A stretch of 64,000 nucleotides of DNA, taken from positions 17,840,568 through 17,904,567 of the forward strand of contig CM033400.1 of assembly GCA_019426215.1 (NCBI GenBank), in the 5' to 3' direction. This DNA comes from Buddleja alternifolia (taxonomy: Eukaryota > Streptophyta > Magnoliopsida > Lamiales > Scrophulariaceae). The translations under genes were made by a program, and so were the position numbers. Shown here one piece after another: positions 56,096-64,000 of this stretch (its first letter is position 1; every line of letters starts with the position of its first letter). The notes below the pieces were generated by a model. The model saw nothing but the letters and a program-made list of their open reading frames with translations, was not told where the DNA came from and made no database searches.

Positions 56096-58879
56096 TTAAA
56101 CATACAAGAATGCATCTTTAGAAAGAGTAGGCCAAAAGAAACCTGATTGAAGCACTTTAGCCACTGTTTTAGAGGGTCCAAAGTGACCACCTACCGACAT
56201 ATCATGACAATGGGCGAGAATTGATGCTATTTCCTCCTCGGGGATACATCGTCGAATGAGGCCATCTGCACAAATCTTAAATAGATATGGTTCATCCCAC
56301 AAATATCGCTTCACATCAAATAAGAATTTATTCTTTTGATGATAAGTGATATCCGGAGGAAGAACTCCCGTGACAAGATAATTTGCATAATTGGCATACC
56401 AAGGAGCATCATTGTGAAGTATAGCATACAATTGCTCATCGGGAAACTCCTCACAAATAGGTTTATCAAACACGCACTCAGGCTTAGGAATCTCTATCCT
56501 AGACAAGTGGTCGGCAACAACATTTTCTACTCCTTTCTTATCCTTAATTTCTATGTCAAATTCTTGAAGAAATAAAATCCACCTAATGAGTCTAGGTTTG
56601 GCATCCTTTTTGGCAAGCAAGTATTTTAATGCGGAGTGATCAGTGTACATAATTACTTTATTCAAAATGAGATAAGCATGGAACTTGTCAAATGCAAATA
56701 CTATGGCTAGTAATTCTTTTTCCGTGGTTGCGTAATTCATTTGTGCATCATTTAAAGTCTTACTAGCATAGTAGATGGTTTGAAATACCTTATCCTTCCT
56801 TTGGCCAAGGACCGCACCCAACGCGGTGTCACTAGCATCACATATCAATTCGAAGGGCAAACTCCAATCGGGAGGTGCCATGACAGGAGCGGATATCAAT
56901 AGCTCCTTAAGAGTCATGAAGGCCTGTAAACAAAGGGAATCAAAATTGAATGGTGCATCTTTGACAAGCAAGTTAGATAACGGCTTTGCAATTTTGGAAA
57001 TTTTTTTGATAAATCGCCTATAGAAGCCGGCATGACCAAGAAAGCTCCTCACGGCTTTCACCGATGTAGGTGGAGGAAGCTTTTCTATTACCTCAATCTT
57101 GGCTTGGTCCACTTCAATCCCTTTTTGGGAGATTTTGTGACCTAGCACAATCCCTTCCCGGACCATAAAATGACATTTTTCCCAATTCAAAACAAGATTT
57201 GTTTCCTCACAGCGTTTTAGAACACGGTCCAAATGATCAAGACATGTGTTAAATGAGGTTCCAAAAATAGAAAAATCATCCATAAAAATCTCAAAGAATT
57301 CTACAACCATGTCATGAAAGATCGCCATCATACATCGTTGAAATGTGGCCGGGGCATTGCATAATCCAAACGGCATCCGCCTATAAGCAAACGTGCTATA
57401 GGGACAAGTGAAAGTTGTTTTCTCTTTGTCCTCGGGGGCTATGGCAATTTGGTTATAGCCGGAATACCCATCTAGAAAACAATAAAAATCATGTCCGGCT
57501 AACCTTTCAAGCATTTGGTCAATGAATGGAAGGGGGAAATGGTCCTTACGAGTGGCATCATTTAACTTGCGATAATCTATACACACACGCCACCCGGTAA
57601 GCATTCGAGTAGGGATTAATTCATTGTTCGCATTTTCTATCACAGTTATTCCGCCCTTCTTGGGTACTACTTGAGTCGGGCTTACCCATGCACTATCAGA
57701 GATAGGATAGATTATACCTGCATCGAGTAGTTTTATAACCTCTTTCTTTACCACCTCTTGTATTTGTGGATTTGACCGTCTTTGTGGTTGGCGTGTAGGT
57801 TTTGCGGACTCCTCCATGAGTATTTTGTGCATGCACACCGCTGGACTTATGCCTTTTATATCCGCAATTTTCCACCCGAAGGCCTTTTTGTTGGCCTTCA
57901 ATACTCTCATGAGTCGCTCCTCCTGTTCTCCTGTCAAAGAAGATGAGACAATTAAAGGTAGAGTCTCATTATCATTTAAAAATACATATTTCAAATGTAA
58001 TGGTAATGGTTTAAGCTCAAGGATAGGGGCCTCTTCGATAGAAGGGCGAGGAGGAGCCAAGAGCGATCTTTCTAATTTTTTAGCTCCAATGACGTGGTAA
58101 AGAGGTGGCTTCTCTACGCTAAACATGGTTTCCAATTGTTCTTCACTCGCTGAATCGACATCCATAGATTTGGAAAGACATGTCTCCAATGGGTCGTCTA
58201 CCATTTGTGCCTGAAAAGTCTCATCAATATCAAATACATCGATGCGTAAACATGAGTCAGGATCACATGGGTGTTTAAGCACTTTAAAAACATCAAAGGT
58301 GACCTTTTCATCTCCCACATTTAAGGTTAGCTTACCATTGGCAATATCGATTACCGCCTTACCAGTGGCTAGGAATGGTCTTCCTAGGATCAGGGGTACC
58401 TCAACATCTTCCTCCATATCAAGAACCACAAAGTCAACCGGGAAGTAGAATTTGTCGACTTGAACGATTACATCTTCGATTATTCCCCGTGGTCTCTTGA
58501 TTGATCTATCGGCAAGTTGGAGGCTCATTGAAGTCGGCTTTGGGTTACCAAGGCCCAACTTTTGGAAAAGAGAGTACGGGAGGAGGTTGATGCTAGCTCC
58601 CGAGTCGTACAAAACTTTTTCAAAGGATAATGGCCCAATTGTGCAAGGAATAGTGAGACTCCCAGGGTCTTCAAGTTTCATTGGTAATTTATTAAGCAAT
58701 ACGGCGGAGCATTCCTCGGTTAGGCACACCGTTTCGTTTTCCTCCCACTTTTGTTTGTTGGATAAAATATCCTCGAAAAATTTCACGTAATTTGGAATTT
58801 GTAAAATTGCGTCTATAAAAGGAATATTAATTCTAACCTCACGAAGAATTGCTAAGATTCGAAGGAAACTTGGATGCAT
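56096..58879 (-). CDS. pol: Athila protease, reverse transcriptase and RNase H
   Basis: A 927-codon open stretch. The aspartic protease active site is DSGAS at residues 92-96, with ILGRPF at 164-169. Reverse transcriptase spans about 375-640, with YSGYNQI at 472-478, the catalytic FMDD at 532-535 and LGH blocks after it. RNase H has Asp681, Glu722 and Asp747. The His pair of the integrase zinc finger (His890 and His899) comes next; TAA (56096-56098) then stops the frame before the Cys pair at CDRC. The frame opens upstream only as far as a TAG just before a run of nine A (58878-58886), where gag lies in another frame. The order is that of Ty3/gypsy Athila pol. Confidence 0.93.
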   Translation of the reverse strand: MHPSFLRILAILREVRINIPFIDAILQIPNYVKFFEDILSNKQKWEENETVCLTEECSAVLLNKLPMKLEDPGSLTIPCTIGPLSFEKVLYDSGASINLLPYSLFQKLGLGNPKPTSMSLQLADRSIKRPRGIIEDVIVQVDKFYFPVDFVVLDMEEDVEVPLILGRPFLATGKAVIDIANGKLTLNVGDEKVTFDVFKVLKHPCDPDSCLRIDVFDIDETFQAQMVDDPLETCLSKSMDVDSASEEQLETMFSVEKPPLYHVIGAKKLERSLLAPPRPSIEEAPILELKPLPLHLKYVFLNDNETLPLIVSSSLTGEQEERLMRVLKANKKAFGWKIADIKGISPAVCMHKILMEESAKPTRQPQRRSNPQIQEVVKKEVIKLLDAGIIYPISDSAWVSPTQVVPKKGGITVIENANNELIPTRMLTGWRVCIDYRKLNDATRKDHFPLPFIDQMLERLAGHDFYCFLDGYSGYNQIAIAPEDKEKTTFTCPYSTFAYRRMPFGLCNAPATFQRCMMAIFHDMVVEFFEIFMDDFSIFGTSFNTCLDHLDRVLKRCEETNLVLNWEKCHFMVREGIVLGHKISQKGIEVDQAKIEVIEKLPPPTSVKAVRSFLGHAGFYRRFIKKISKIAKPLSNLLVKDAPFNFDSLCLQAFMTLKELLISAPVMAPPDWSLPFELICDASDTALGAVLGQRKDKVFQTIYYASKTLNDAQMNYATTEKELLAIVFAFDKFHAYLILNKVIMYTDHSALKYLLAKKDAKPRLIRWILFLQEFDIEIKDKKGVENVVADHLSRIEIPKPECVFDKPICEEFPDEQLYAILHNDAPWYANYANYLVTGVLPPDITYHQKNKFLFDVKRYLWDEPYLFKICADGLIRRCIPEEEIASILAHCHDMSVGGHFGPSKTVAKVLQSGFFWPTLSKDAFLYV

Positions 58880-60513
58880 CTCCTTTTTTTTTTCTTTCTA
58901 TGTGCATTAGGAAATGGCAGACAGACCTCGATGGGAGGATGTGTTGGAGTTGAAGAGCCCGCTGTGGAGGGTTCATGAGGTGGCGCCTGGGCGCGACAAT
59001 CGGCGCCAGGGCGCCGGGTCTCGGGCGCCTGAGCGTGATCATTGGGACGCTCGGGCGCGCAATTGCGAAGCATTCGTTCACTGTGGGTTGATTCCGGCGC
59101 CTGGAAGTTCTCATCGGGGCGCTCGGGCGCGGAAATGCGAACAACATCATTGACTACCTGTTTGCCACTTCTTAAGGTGATAGCGTGGCATTGCTCCTTC
59201 GGGTTTTTTTCTGTGTCACTTGGTAAAGTTCCCGGGGCTCTCTCGCTGATTGCCTTTGCCATTTGACCCATTTGTGTCTTTAAATCCTTCATGTCCATCA
59301 TTATATCCTTCATCATAGTACGGAGTTCGTTGATTGCTGAATCCGATTTCTTTATTTGTTCATCGAGACGCTCTTCGGTTGTAAGAGGTCTTATTTGCCT
59401 TTTTATATGAGGATTACCTTGCCTTTGAGCTTGGTTATTGTTGAATGGGGGCCTTGGTGCTTGATAGATGCCGGGATGGGCATTTTGTGCCGGATTGGGC
59501 CTCCTTGGAAAATTTTCGGGCACATAGAAGTTCAATTGAGGTCGATTGGCATTTCCAACATAGTTTACATTGCCAACCATTGTTTCCAAAGAAACTTCAT
59601 CGCCCAACTCTTGAACACAAGCAATCTTTATAGTGGGCGTGATTTCTTCATCATCGGGATAGAGTTCATCTTCCCGGGCTAATTGCTCAATCTTGTCCCA
59701 CACACTTTGGCAATCGAGCCCAAGGAGATCACCACCGGCGCCGGCATTGAGCCTATTTCGGATGCGCGAACGGACTCCATCATGGAATCGTAATACTTGC
59801 TCGCTCAATCTTAGGTTGTGATCAGAACATTTTCGGAGCATGTTTTTATATCTAGCCCATGCCTCGGCTAAGGACTCATGATTCCCTTGCTTAAAGTCCT
59901 TAATGTTGCTCCTTAGCTCATTGATTTTGGAGGGTGGAAAGAATTTGCTAAAAAAGGCATCGACCAATTGTCCCCATGTTGTGATGGATTGGGGTGGTAG
60001 AGATTTGTACCACATGGTCGCCCTTTCCTTTAATGAGAAGTGGAAGACTCTTAGACGAATTGCATCGAGATCCCGTGGATGAAATTGGGTAGTCATGAGA
60101 GTATCGTCTAAAGTCTCCAAATGCTCATGAGGTGATTCATGGGGCTCTCCATAGAAGGGTTCGCTTTGCACCATGCTAAAGATGTGTGACGGAATGTGAT
60201 AATTTGGTGCAAAGAAATTTGGAAAGACTACGGGCCCCGGTATGGTGTGGACCCTTGGAGGTAGACTTTCCCGGACCGATGGAAGTCTTTGAGGAGGTGC
60301 CGGTTGCATAGCTTGGAAAAGATTTTGCAGCCATTCCCTATTTTCCGGAAGATTTATGTCGGAAAAATTTCCATTTGGATTTAGATTGTCGGCCATTTCT
60401 CGAGCTTGTCTACTAGATCGAAGAACACGCTCTATCGCCGGCTCAAAATTGTATAGGGGCTCGTTAGAAGAGCGGGTCATGCACCACAAATTACACCTAA
60501 CAAATAAACACAA
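58852..60513 (-). CDS. gag: Athila gag of D2
   Basis: A 553-codon open stretch, natural start probably the Met at 60480 (MTRSSNEPLYNFE). It has the Athila gag core (GEPHESPHEHLETLDD, FSLKERATMWYKSL, WGQLVDAFFSKFFPP), a glutamine/asparagine-rich middle, a helical segment, ITLRSGKQVVNDVV, and a Pro/Ala tail with repeated APERPD(E/D)..QAP units (about 58960-59150, GC-rich). It overlaps the pol stretch by 28 bases in a different frame. D1 reads from the equivalent point straight into protease in one frame. So the A9 run at 58878-58886 probably gained or lost a base, unless it serves as a slippery site. No zinc knuckle is seen. Confidence 0.9.
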   Translation of the reverse strand: MCLFVRCNLWCMTRSSNEPLYNFEPAIERVLRSSRQAREMADNLNPNGNFSDINLPENREWLQNLFQAMQPAPPQRLPSVRESLPPRVHTIPGPVVFPNFFAPNYHIPSHIFSMVQSEPFYGEPHESPHEHLETLDDTLMTTQFHPRDLDAIRLRVFHFSLKERATMWYKSLPPQSITTWGQLVDAFFSKFFPPSKINELRSNIKDFKQGNHESLAEAWARYKNMLRKCSDHNLRLSEQVLRFHDGVRSRIRNRLNAGAGGDLLGLDCQSVWDKIEQLAREDELYPDDEEITPTIKIACVQELGDEVSLETMVGNVNYVGNANRPQLNFYVPENFPRRPNPAQNAHPGIYQAPRPPFNNNQAQRQGNPHIKRQIRPLTTEERLDEQIKKSDSAINELRTMMKDIMMDMKDLKTQMGQMAKAISERAPGTLPSDTEKNPKEQCHAITLRSGKQVVNDVVRISAPERPDENFQAPESTHSERMLRNCAPERPNDHAQAPETRRPGADCRAQAPPHEPSTAGSSTPTHPPIEVCLPFPNAHRKKKKRRCIQVSFES

Positions 60514-60610
60514 GAAAAAAAAATTAGAATAATAAAATAAAAGAAAGGTTACAAATAAACGAAAAACTAAGAATTATGAAAATTTAAATGAAAAATCAAA
60601 AACTAACAAG
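60514..60610 (-). other. Short leader of D2 between primer site and gag
   Basis: An AT-rich stretch with no feature other than proximity to gag. Confidence 0.6.
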
Positions 60611-60628
60611 TCCCCGACAACGGCGCCA
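60611..60628 (-). other. Primer-binding site of D2 (tRNA-Asp)
   Basis: TGGCGCCGTTGTCGGGGA on the minus strand, six bases inside the LTR, matches the tRNA-Asp type site used by Athila and Tat elements. Confidence 0.9.
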
Positions 60629-60634
60629 AAAACT

Positions 60635-62554
60635 TGACACGCTAAAAGCTAACGTGCTATTGTAGCAAGTGCACTAGTCGTGTGTAGTAATAAGTGGACT
60701 AAAAGTCCGGGTTGTCGAACCACGGAGACTTGAATGTTAGTTTACGATTTTAACGAAAAAAGAACAAATATAATTAAAGTAAATTATAGGTAAAATGCAT
60801 ACAATAAGAACAAGATTATACAATTGATTTTACACAAAGTATAAAGGGAGACTAAGGCACATGCTAGGTTCAAATTGATCAATTATACTTATAAAGATTC
60901 TAGTTGAAGGATTACGCTTATATTGTTATGGTGAGAGCTCCGAGGGTAGAGAATAACCGATGTCTCGCGTATAAACTCCTATGCTTAGATCGTGATTTCC
61001 AAAATACTCCTATCCGGAAATCTAACCACTAAACATGCATTAACGTACTACAGTTCACTCGATTTGAATCGAACAACTTCACCCGGGAATCTTTACCTAT
61101 GTCTAGGGCAATTCCTCATTAGTTACGGGTCATGATGTGAATTTCTTGCACCCTAAGTCAATTTTCTCCCGAAATATTAACCTAGGCATAAGATTCTAAC
61201 ATATAGTGATCAAGTATATGCAAGATAGGCAAAAACACAAATTCACATCACATAACAATATAAGAACAACTTCAACAATCATCTATTATAAGCATATATC
61301 ACAATTTGGCCTTACATGGCCCTAGTCTTATGAATTTAGTTCATAATGGATAATATGAAAAACATAAATGAATTAATACACATGTTCATAGACATAATTG
61401 AAATGAAAAGCTATAAAAACTCCCTCAAAAGTGAATAATGATGGAACTTCAATTGAATCTTCCTTCTCCAATGATGATGATGAATCAAGAATCCTTCTCT
61501 CTCCCCTCTTTTCTTCTCTATGGATCGGTCACACTTCCTCCCCCTCTTCTCCAAGAATCTGAAATTGATAGTGAATGATGAAGAGTATGGGTTCCCCCTC
61601 CTTTTATAGCCAAAATTCCACTAAAGTATGCATTAAGAATTCCCATTAAAGTTCCCCAATGAGAATTCCACCTAAGGAGATGCTTAAAGTTTACCTTTTA
61701 AGATTCCAACCAGCTAAAAAATGCTGAACTTTCGGCCCTTAAGAATTCCACCAAGCATAACCATGTGAAAACTTCAACAAAACACATGCATGCTGCCATT
61801 TTCTTGCTTTCCAGTGCAGTCTTAGTATGTTCCTCATAAAATTCTCCACAGATCTCCAAATTTAATGATTTAAGTCCCCATGTTCAGATAAAACATAGAT
61901 CTACAACTTTCCAGAAGCACATTTTCTCCAATGCGGTCTCTAAGTATACCTAAATTACGTTTCAACATGGAGGTTGTTTCTGATTTGGCGCCCATAAAGT
62001 AAATCTACCAAGAAACACACTTATGACAACCCCTCAACACATGTGCTGAATTATGGCCAAAATTGATTCTTACCCATCATATAATGCTAGAATTTAGGCT
62101 GAAAAGGAGTAACATTCAGACTATCCATGCCTAGGCATGACTAGGAAGGCGTTGGGGCGTATCCTGGCACATGTACTTCTCTGTTCGGCGCAGCAATCGT
62201 ATTTCCTTCACAATTATATATATAGACCTCCGATTTGGATGTTTCAAGTTCCCATTTGAAGCTAAGACATACATCTAAAACTTTGTAGAAGGAAACTTTG
62301 TCTAAGTCGGTCTCAAAATGTACGAAATTATCGCTCGAATGTGGTAGGAGATGCATAAACCGCCTAGGTGTTGAAAAACATGCTTGAACTTGTTTTGTAC
62401 ATCGTTTTTCTACCCTTTTCTTCATGTATTCTCATTTATTACCTGTATTCACTTAACACACCTATTAAATGCAAATGTGACATGATTTAAGCAATAAGTG
62501 AATCCAAATCATAAGAATTACGGTCTTAAAAACACGTAAAAACACCTCTTATCA
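60635..62554 (-). repeat. 5' LTR of D2, complete
   Basis: 1920 bp, starting TGATAAGAGGTGTTTTTACG at 62554 and ending TTTTAGCGTGTCA at 60635, with intact TG and CA ends and GTCAG directly outside. It carries U3 (to about 61580), TATA box 61602-61608, R and U5. Its outer 400 bases differ strongly from the D1 LTR, suggesting subfamilies. Confidence 0.93.
61602..61608 (-). promoter_or_regulatory. TATA box of D2 5' LTR
   Basis: CTATAAAAGGAGG on the minus strand, the strongest core promoter match in the window. It predicts transcription from about 61579-61580. Confidence 0.7.
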
Positions 62555-62559
62555 GTCAG

Positions 62560-62725
62560 ATACGAAGGGAGAAATGAGGAGTAAAGAAAGCATTGGTTCG
62601 TTGCTATTAGAGGGAGTTATGTTTTGGGATGTATCATTGGGTATGTAAGATTGACGAGGAATTTATTGTTGATTTAATTGGAATGTAAAAGTTTAGTTTC
62701 AGTAGATGACGTATTGGTATAGTTC
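62560..62725 (+). repeat. Right part of the gypsy LTR split by D2
   Basis: Joining 51022 to 62560 across the GTCAG duplication gives continuous sequence. The end near 62725-62730 (GTATTGGTATAGTTCTGACA) may be the LTR terminus or a truncation by the next element. Confidence 0.5.
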
Positions 62726-63921
62726 TGACACTTAGCCATGGCTCGAGAAAGGAAGGTCTCCTGGAATAATAACTAAACGCAACAAACTCAATAAATATGA
62801 TTATAACGTGAATAGATAAAATTATATGAGAAAAACGACTAAGACACATACAATGACACAGATTTACTTATATTTATATAAATGTTGTTCTTCAAGTTAT
62901 TAGAATAATGTTGCTATGGTGGACATTCCTTAAGAATATTATCACGCAGATCCTTCGCTCATGATAACCTACACTAGATTGGTTGTAGCAATCTCTATTG
63001 CATGCATTAAGAACTAGAATTTTTCCCAGATATATTCAGATTTATCTCTCCAAATACACCCGGCTAACAACATCCAGAGTATGTAGCTATGCCTAGCATC
63101 AACTAACTTAGATGATATTATAATTTTCTCTGCACCCTAATTTACTTTCTCCCGAAGAGATAAATTAGGCAAAATAGCATGCATATGGTGATTAAGCATA
63201 TGAATGGAGTAAAAGCATAGAAAGCATAACACATAGCAATATCAGAATTAACTCAAATAACAACTTTTATATATCAATCATCATAAATCTGGCCATGCAC
63301 GGCCTTAGTCTGACAAAATTAGTACATAAATACTGAGAAAAGTGAATAAGAATAATAGTAAAAATCCATAAACAGATTGTTTTCTCTAATCTAATGTACT
63401 CCCTCTTGTTGAAGAGGAAATCTTATGGTTTTTCTTCTTCTTGCTCTTCAAATCTTAGATTAGGGTTGCTGAAGTCGACCTCCTCTTGTTGTGTTTCGTT
63501 TTGTCTATTTTATATCAGTTATTAGACAGACTCCACCTTAAATCAAAATTTTTTAAATGCGAAAACTGATCTGTCGGGACCAACGTTCGAACGTTGAACT
63601 GCCTGGCGTTCATACATAACATTCCTCCACATCCGTGCGTAGTGTCTCCAAATGTTTGAATGTTAAACTACTCCACGTCCGTGCGTAGTGCCTCCAAACG
63701 TTCGAACGTTAAACTGCTCCACGTTCAAGCGTTAAGCTACTGACTTCTCGGATTTTTCTACTGAATACTTGCTTTTCTCCCTTATTTTCCTCAATTGCAA
63801 GAACTTATACCTGTACTCAAATATCCAACTCATTACATGCATTTGTGGCATAAATTACTCATAATTAAGCTAAATCTATATGAAATCATGGGATCAAATC
63901 ACGTAAATCTCAACCCTAGTA
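62726..63921 (-). repeat. LTR of a second, divergent Athila-like element (3' LTR)
   Basis: It is clearly related to the D1/D2 LTRs in segments such as the one around 63155-63300 (AAATTAGGCA, GTGATTAAGCATATG, TTTATATATCAATCATCATA, CTGGCCATGCACGGCC), but with many differences. It ends CCCTAGTA, with TA in place of CA, directly before an Athila polypurine tract. The left boundary is uncertain; TGACAC at 62726 resembles the D2 LTR terminus. Confidence 0.7.
63582..63735. repeat. 46-bp tandem repeats with AACGTTCGAACGTT palindromes
   Basis: Units begin CTCCAC at 63625, 63671 and 63717, a period of 46 bp with about 2.4 copies. The 14-bp perfect palindrome AACGTTCGAACGTT occurs at 63582-63595 and 63697-63710, with a decayed version (AATGTTTGAATGTT) near 63651. 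The decay is all C to T or G to A. Confidence 0.85.
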
Positions 63922-64000
63922 ACACCCCCAAACTTAGAAATTGATCGTCCTTGAGCAATGATAATCATAAAATTTCAATCCAAACTTCAAGAAAAGAAAG
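63922..64000 (-). other. Polypurine tract and 3' internal start of the second Athila
   Basis: The minus strand reads CTAAGTTTGGGGGTGT next to the LTR, then the same internal sequence (CTCAAGGACGATCAATTTC) as in D1. The element continues beyond the window. Confidence 0.8.

Larger units (their letters stand above)
51023..62554 (-). mobile_element. Athila-type gypsy retrotransposon (D2), nearly complete
   Basis: Identical 5-bp duplications GTCAG (51018-51022 and 62555-62559) flank an 11.5-kb element on the minus strand. The order is 5' LTR (62554-60635), tRNA-Asp primer site, gag, protease-RT-RNase H, integrase, 3' region, a Sirevirus envelope-like insert, and the R-U5 part of the 3' LTR. The two LTRs differ at only about ten positions over the 945 bases they share, so insertion is fairly recent. 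Pol is interrupted by one in-frame stop, and gag and pol lie in different frames. The polypurine tract and U3 of the 3' side are missing. It inserted into the gypsy LTR at 48131-62725. Confidence 0.93.

Noticed and set aside
58914..59153. Plus-strand open frames opposite the gag tail
   Set aside because: They mirror the GC-rich repeat codons of gag and have no independent evidence.

Overview
This window is repeat-dense nuclear DNA from a flowering plant, probably a eudicot. The evidence is the mix of elements: Ty1/copia and Ty3/gypsy LTR retrotransposons primed by tRNA-iMet and tRNA-Asp, a Sirevirus with an envelope-like region, Athila-type gypsy elements and hAT DNA transposons. I cannot name the species. 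I see no convincing host gene, rRNA, tRNA, CRISPR array or prokaryotic feature. Almost every base belongs to a mobile element or the remnant of one, stacked by nested insertion.

Layout. (1) 1-289 and 15815-17118 are the two halves of a dead copia pol on the minus strand. A Sirevirus (290-15470, plus strand) sits between them. It has two 1493-bp LTRs, a broken gag, a deleted integrase, an open RT-RNase H frame and a broken envelope-like region. A solo Sirevirus LTR (6893-8575, target duplication CATAG) lies inside it. Its right-hand LTR runs into a primer-binding site and then an inverted LTR end, making a large hairpin. (2) 17161-29908 is a copia element (B) broken by a solo LTR (17445-19671, duplication TAGTC) and by a complete hAT transposon (22850-26947, duplication TGCTAGAC). 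The hAT transposase gene splices into an open 694-codon frame. (3) 29909-36286 holds an inverted LTR fragment and then a second copia element (C) with LTR, primer site, gag and part of pol. (4) 36287-43278 is a small Athila element (D1, minus) with gag and protease but no RT, RNase H or integrase. (5) 43279-45564 is the 3' end and LTR of a copia element. It abuts a minus-strand Sirevirus pol remnant (45565-48130). (6) 48131-51022 plus about 62560-62725 is a gypsy-type LTR split by a nearly complete Athila element (D2, 51023-62554, duplication GTCAG). (7) From about 62726 to the end lies the LTR and first internal bases of another, divergent Athila.

The most unusual object is the 3' end of D2. 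Its polypurine tract and U3 are replaced by a same-strand piece of Sirevirus envelope-like sequence. The Athila LTR resumes about 29 bases after where its TATA box would start, which is where transcription is expected to begin. This looks like a trace of reverse-transcription template switching between two retrotransposon families. A 394-bp hAT-type MITE (duplication ATATGCAC) later inserted into the Sirevirus piece. Its termini resemble those of the large hAT.

The genes do not form operons or host pathways. Each element carried its own replication set (gag, protease, integrase, RT-RNase H, or a transposase). Most sets are now inactivated by stops, frameshifts and deletions. The elements with the most intact coding are the hAT transposon and D2, whose pol has one in-frame stop and one gag-pol frame change. 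All calls come from reading the sequence; no database search was possible.
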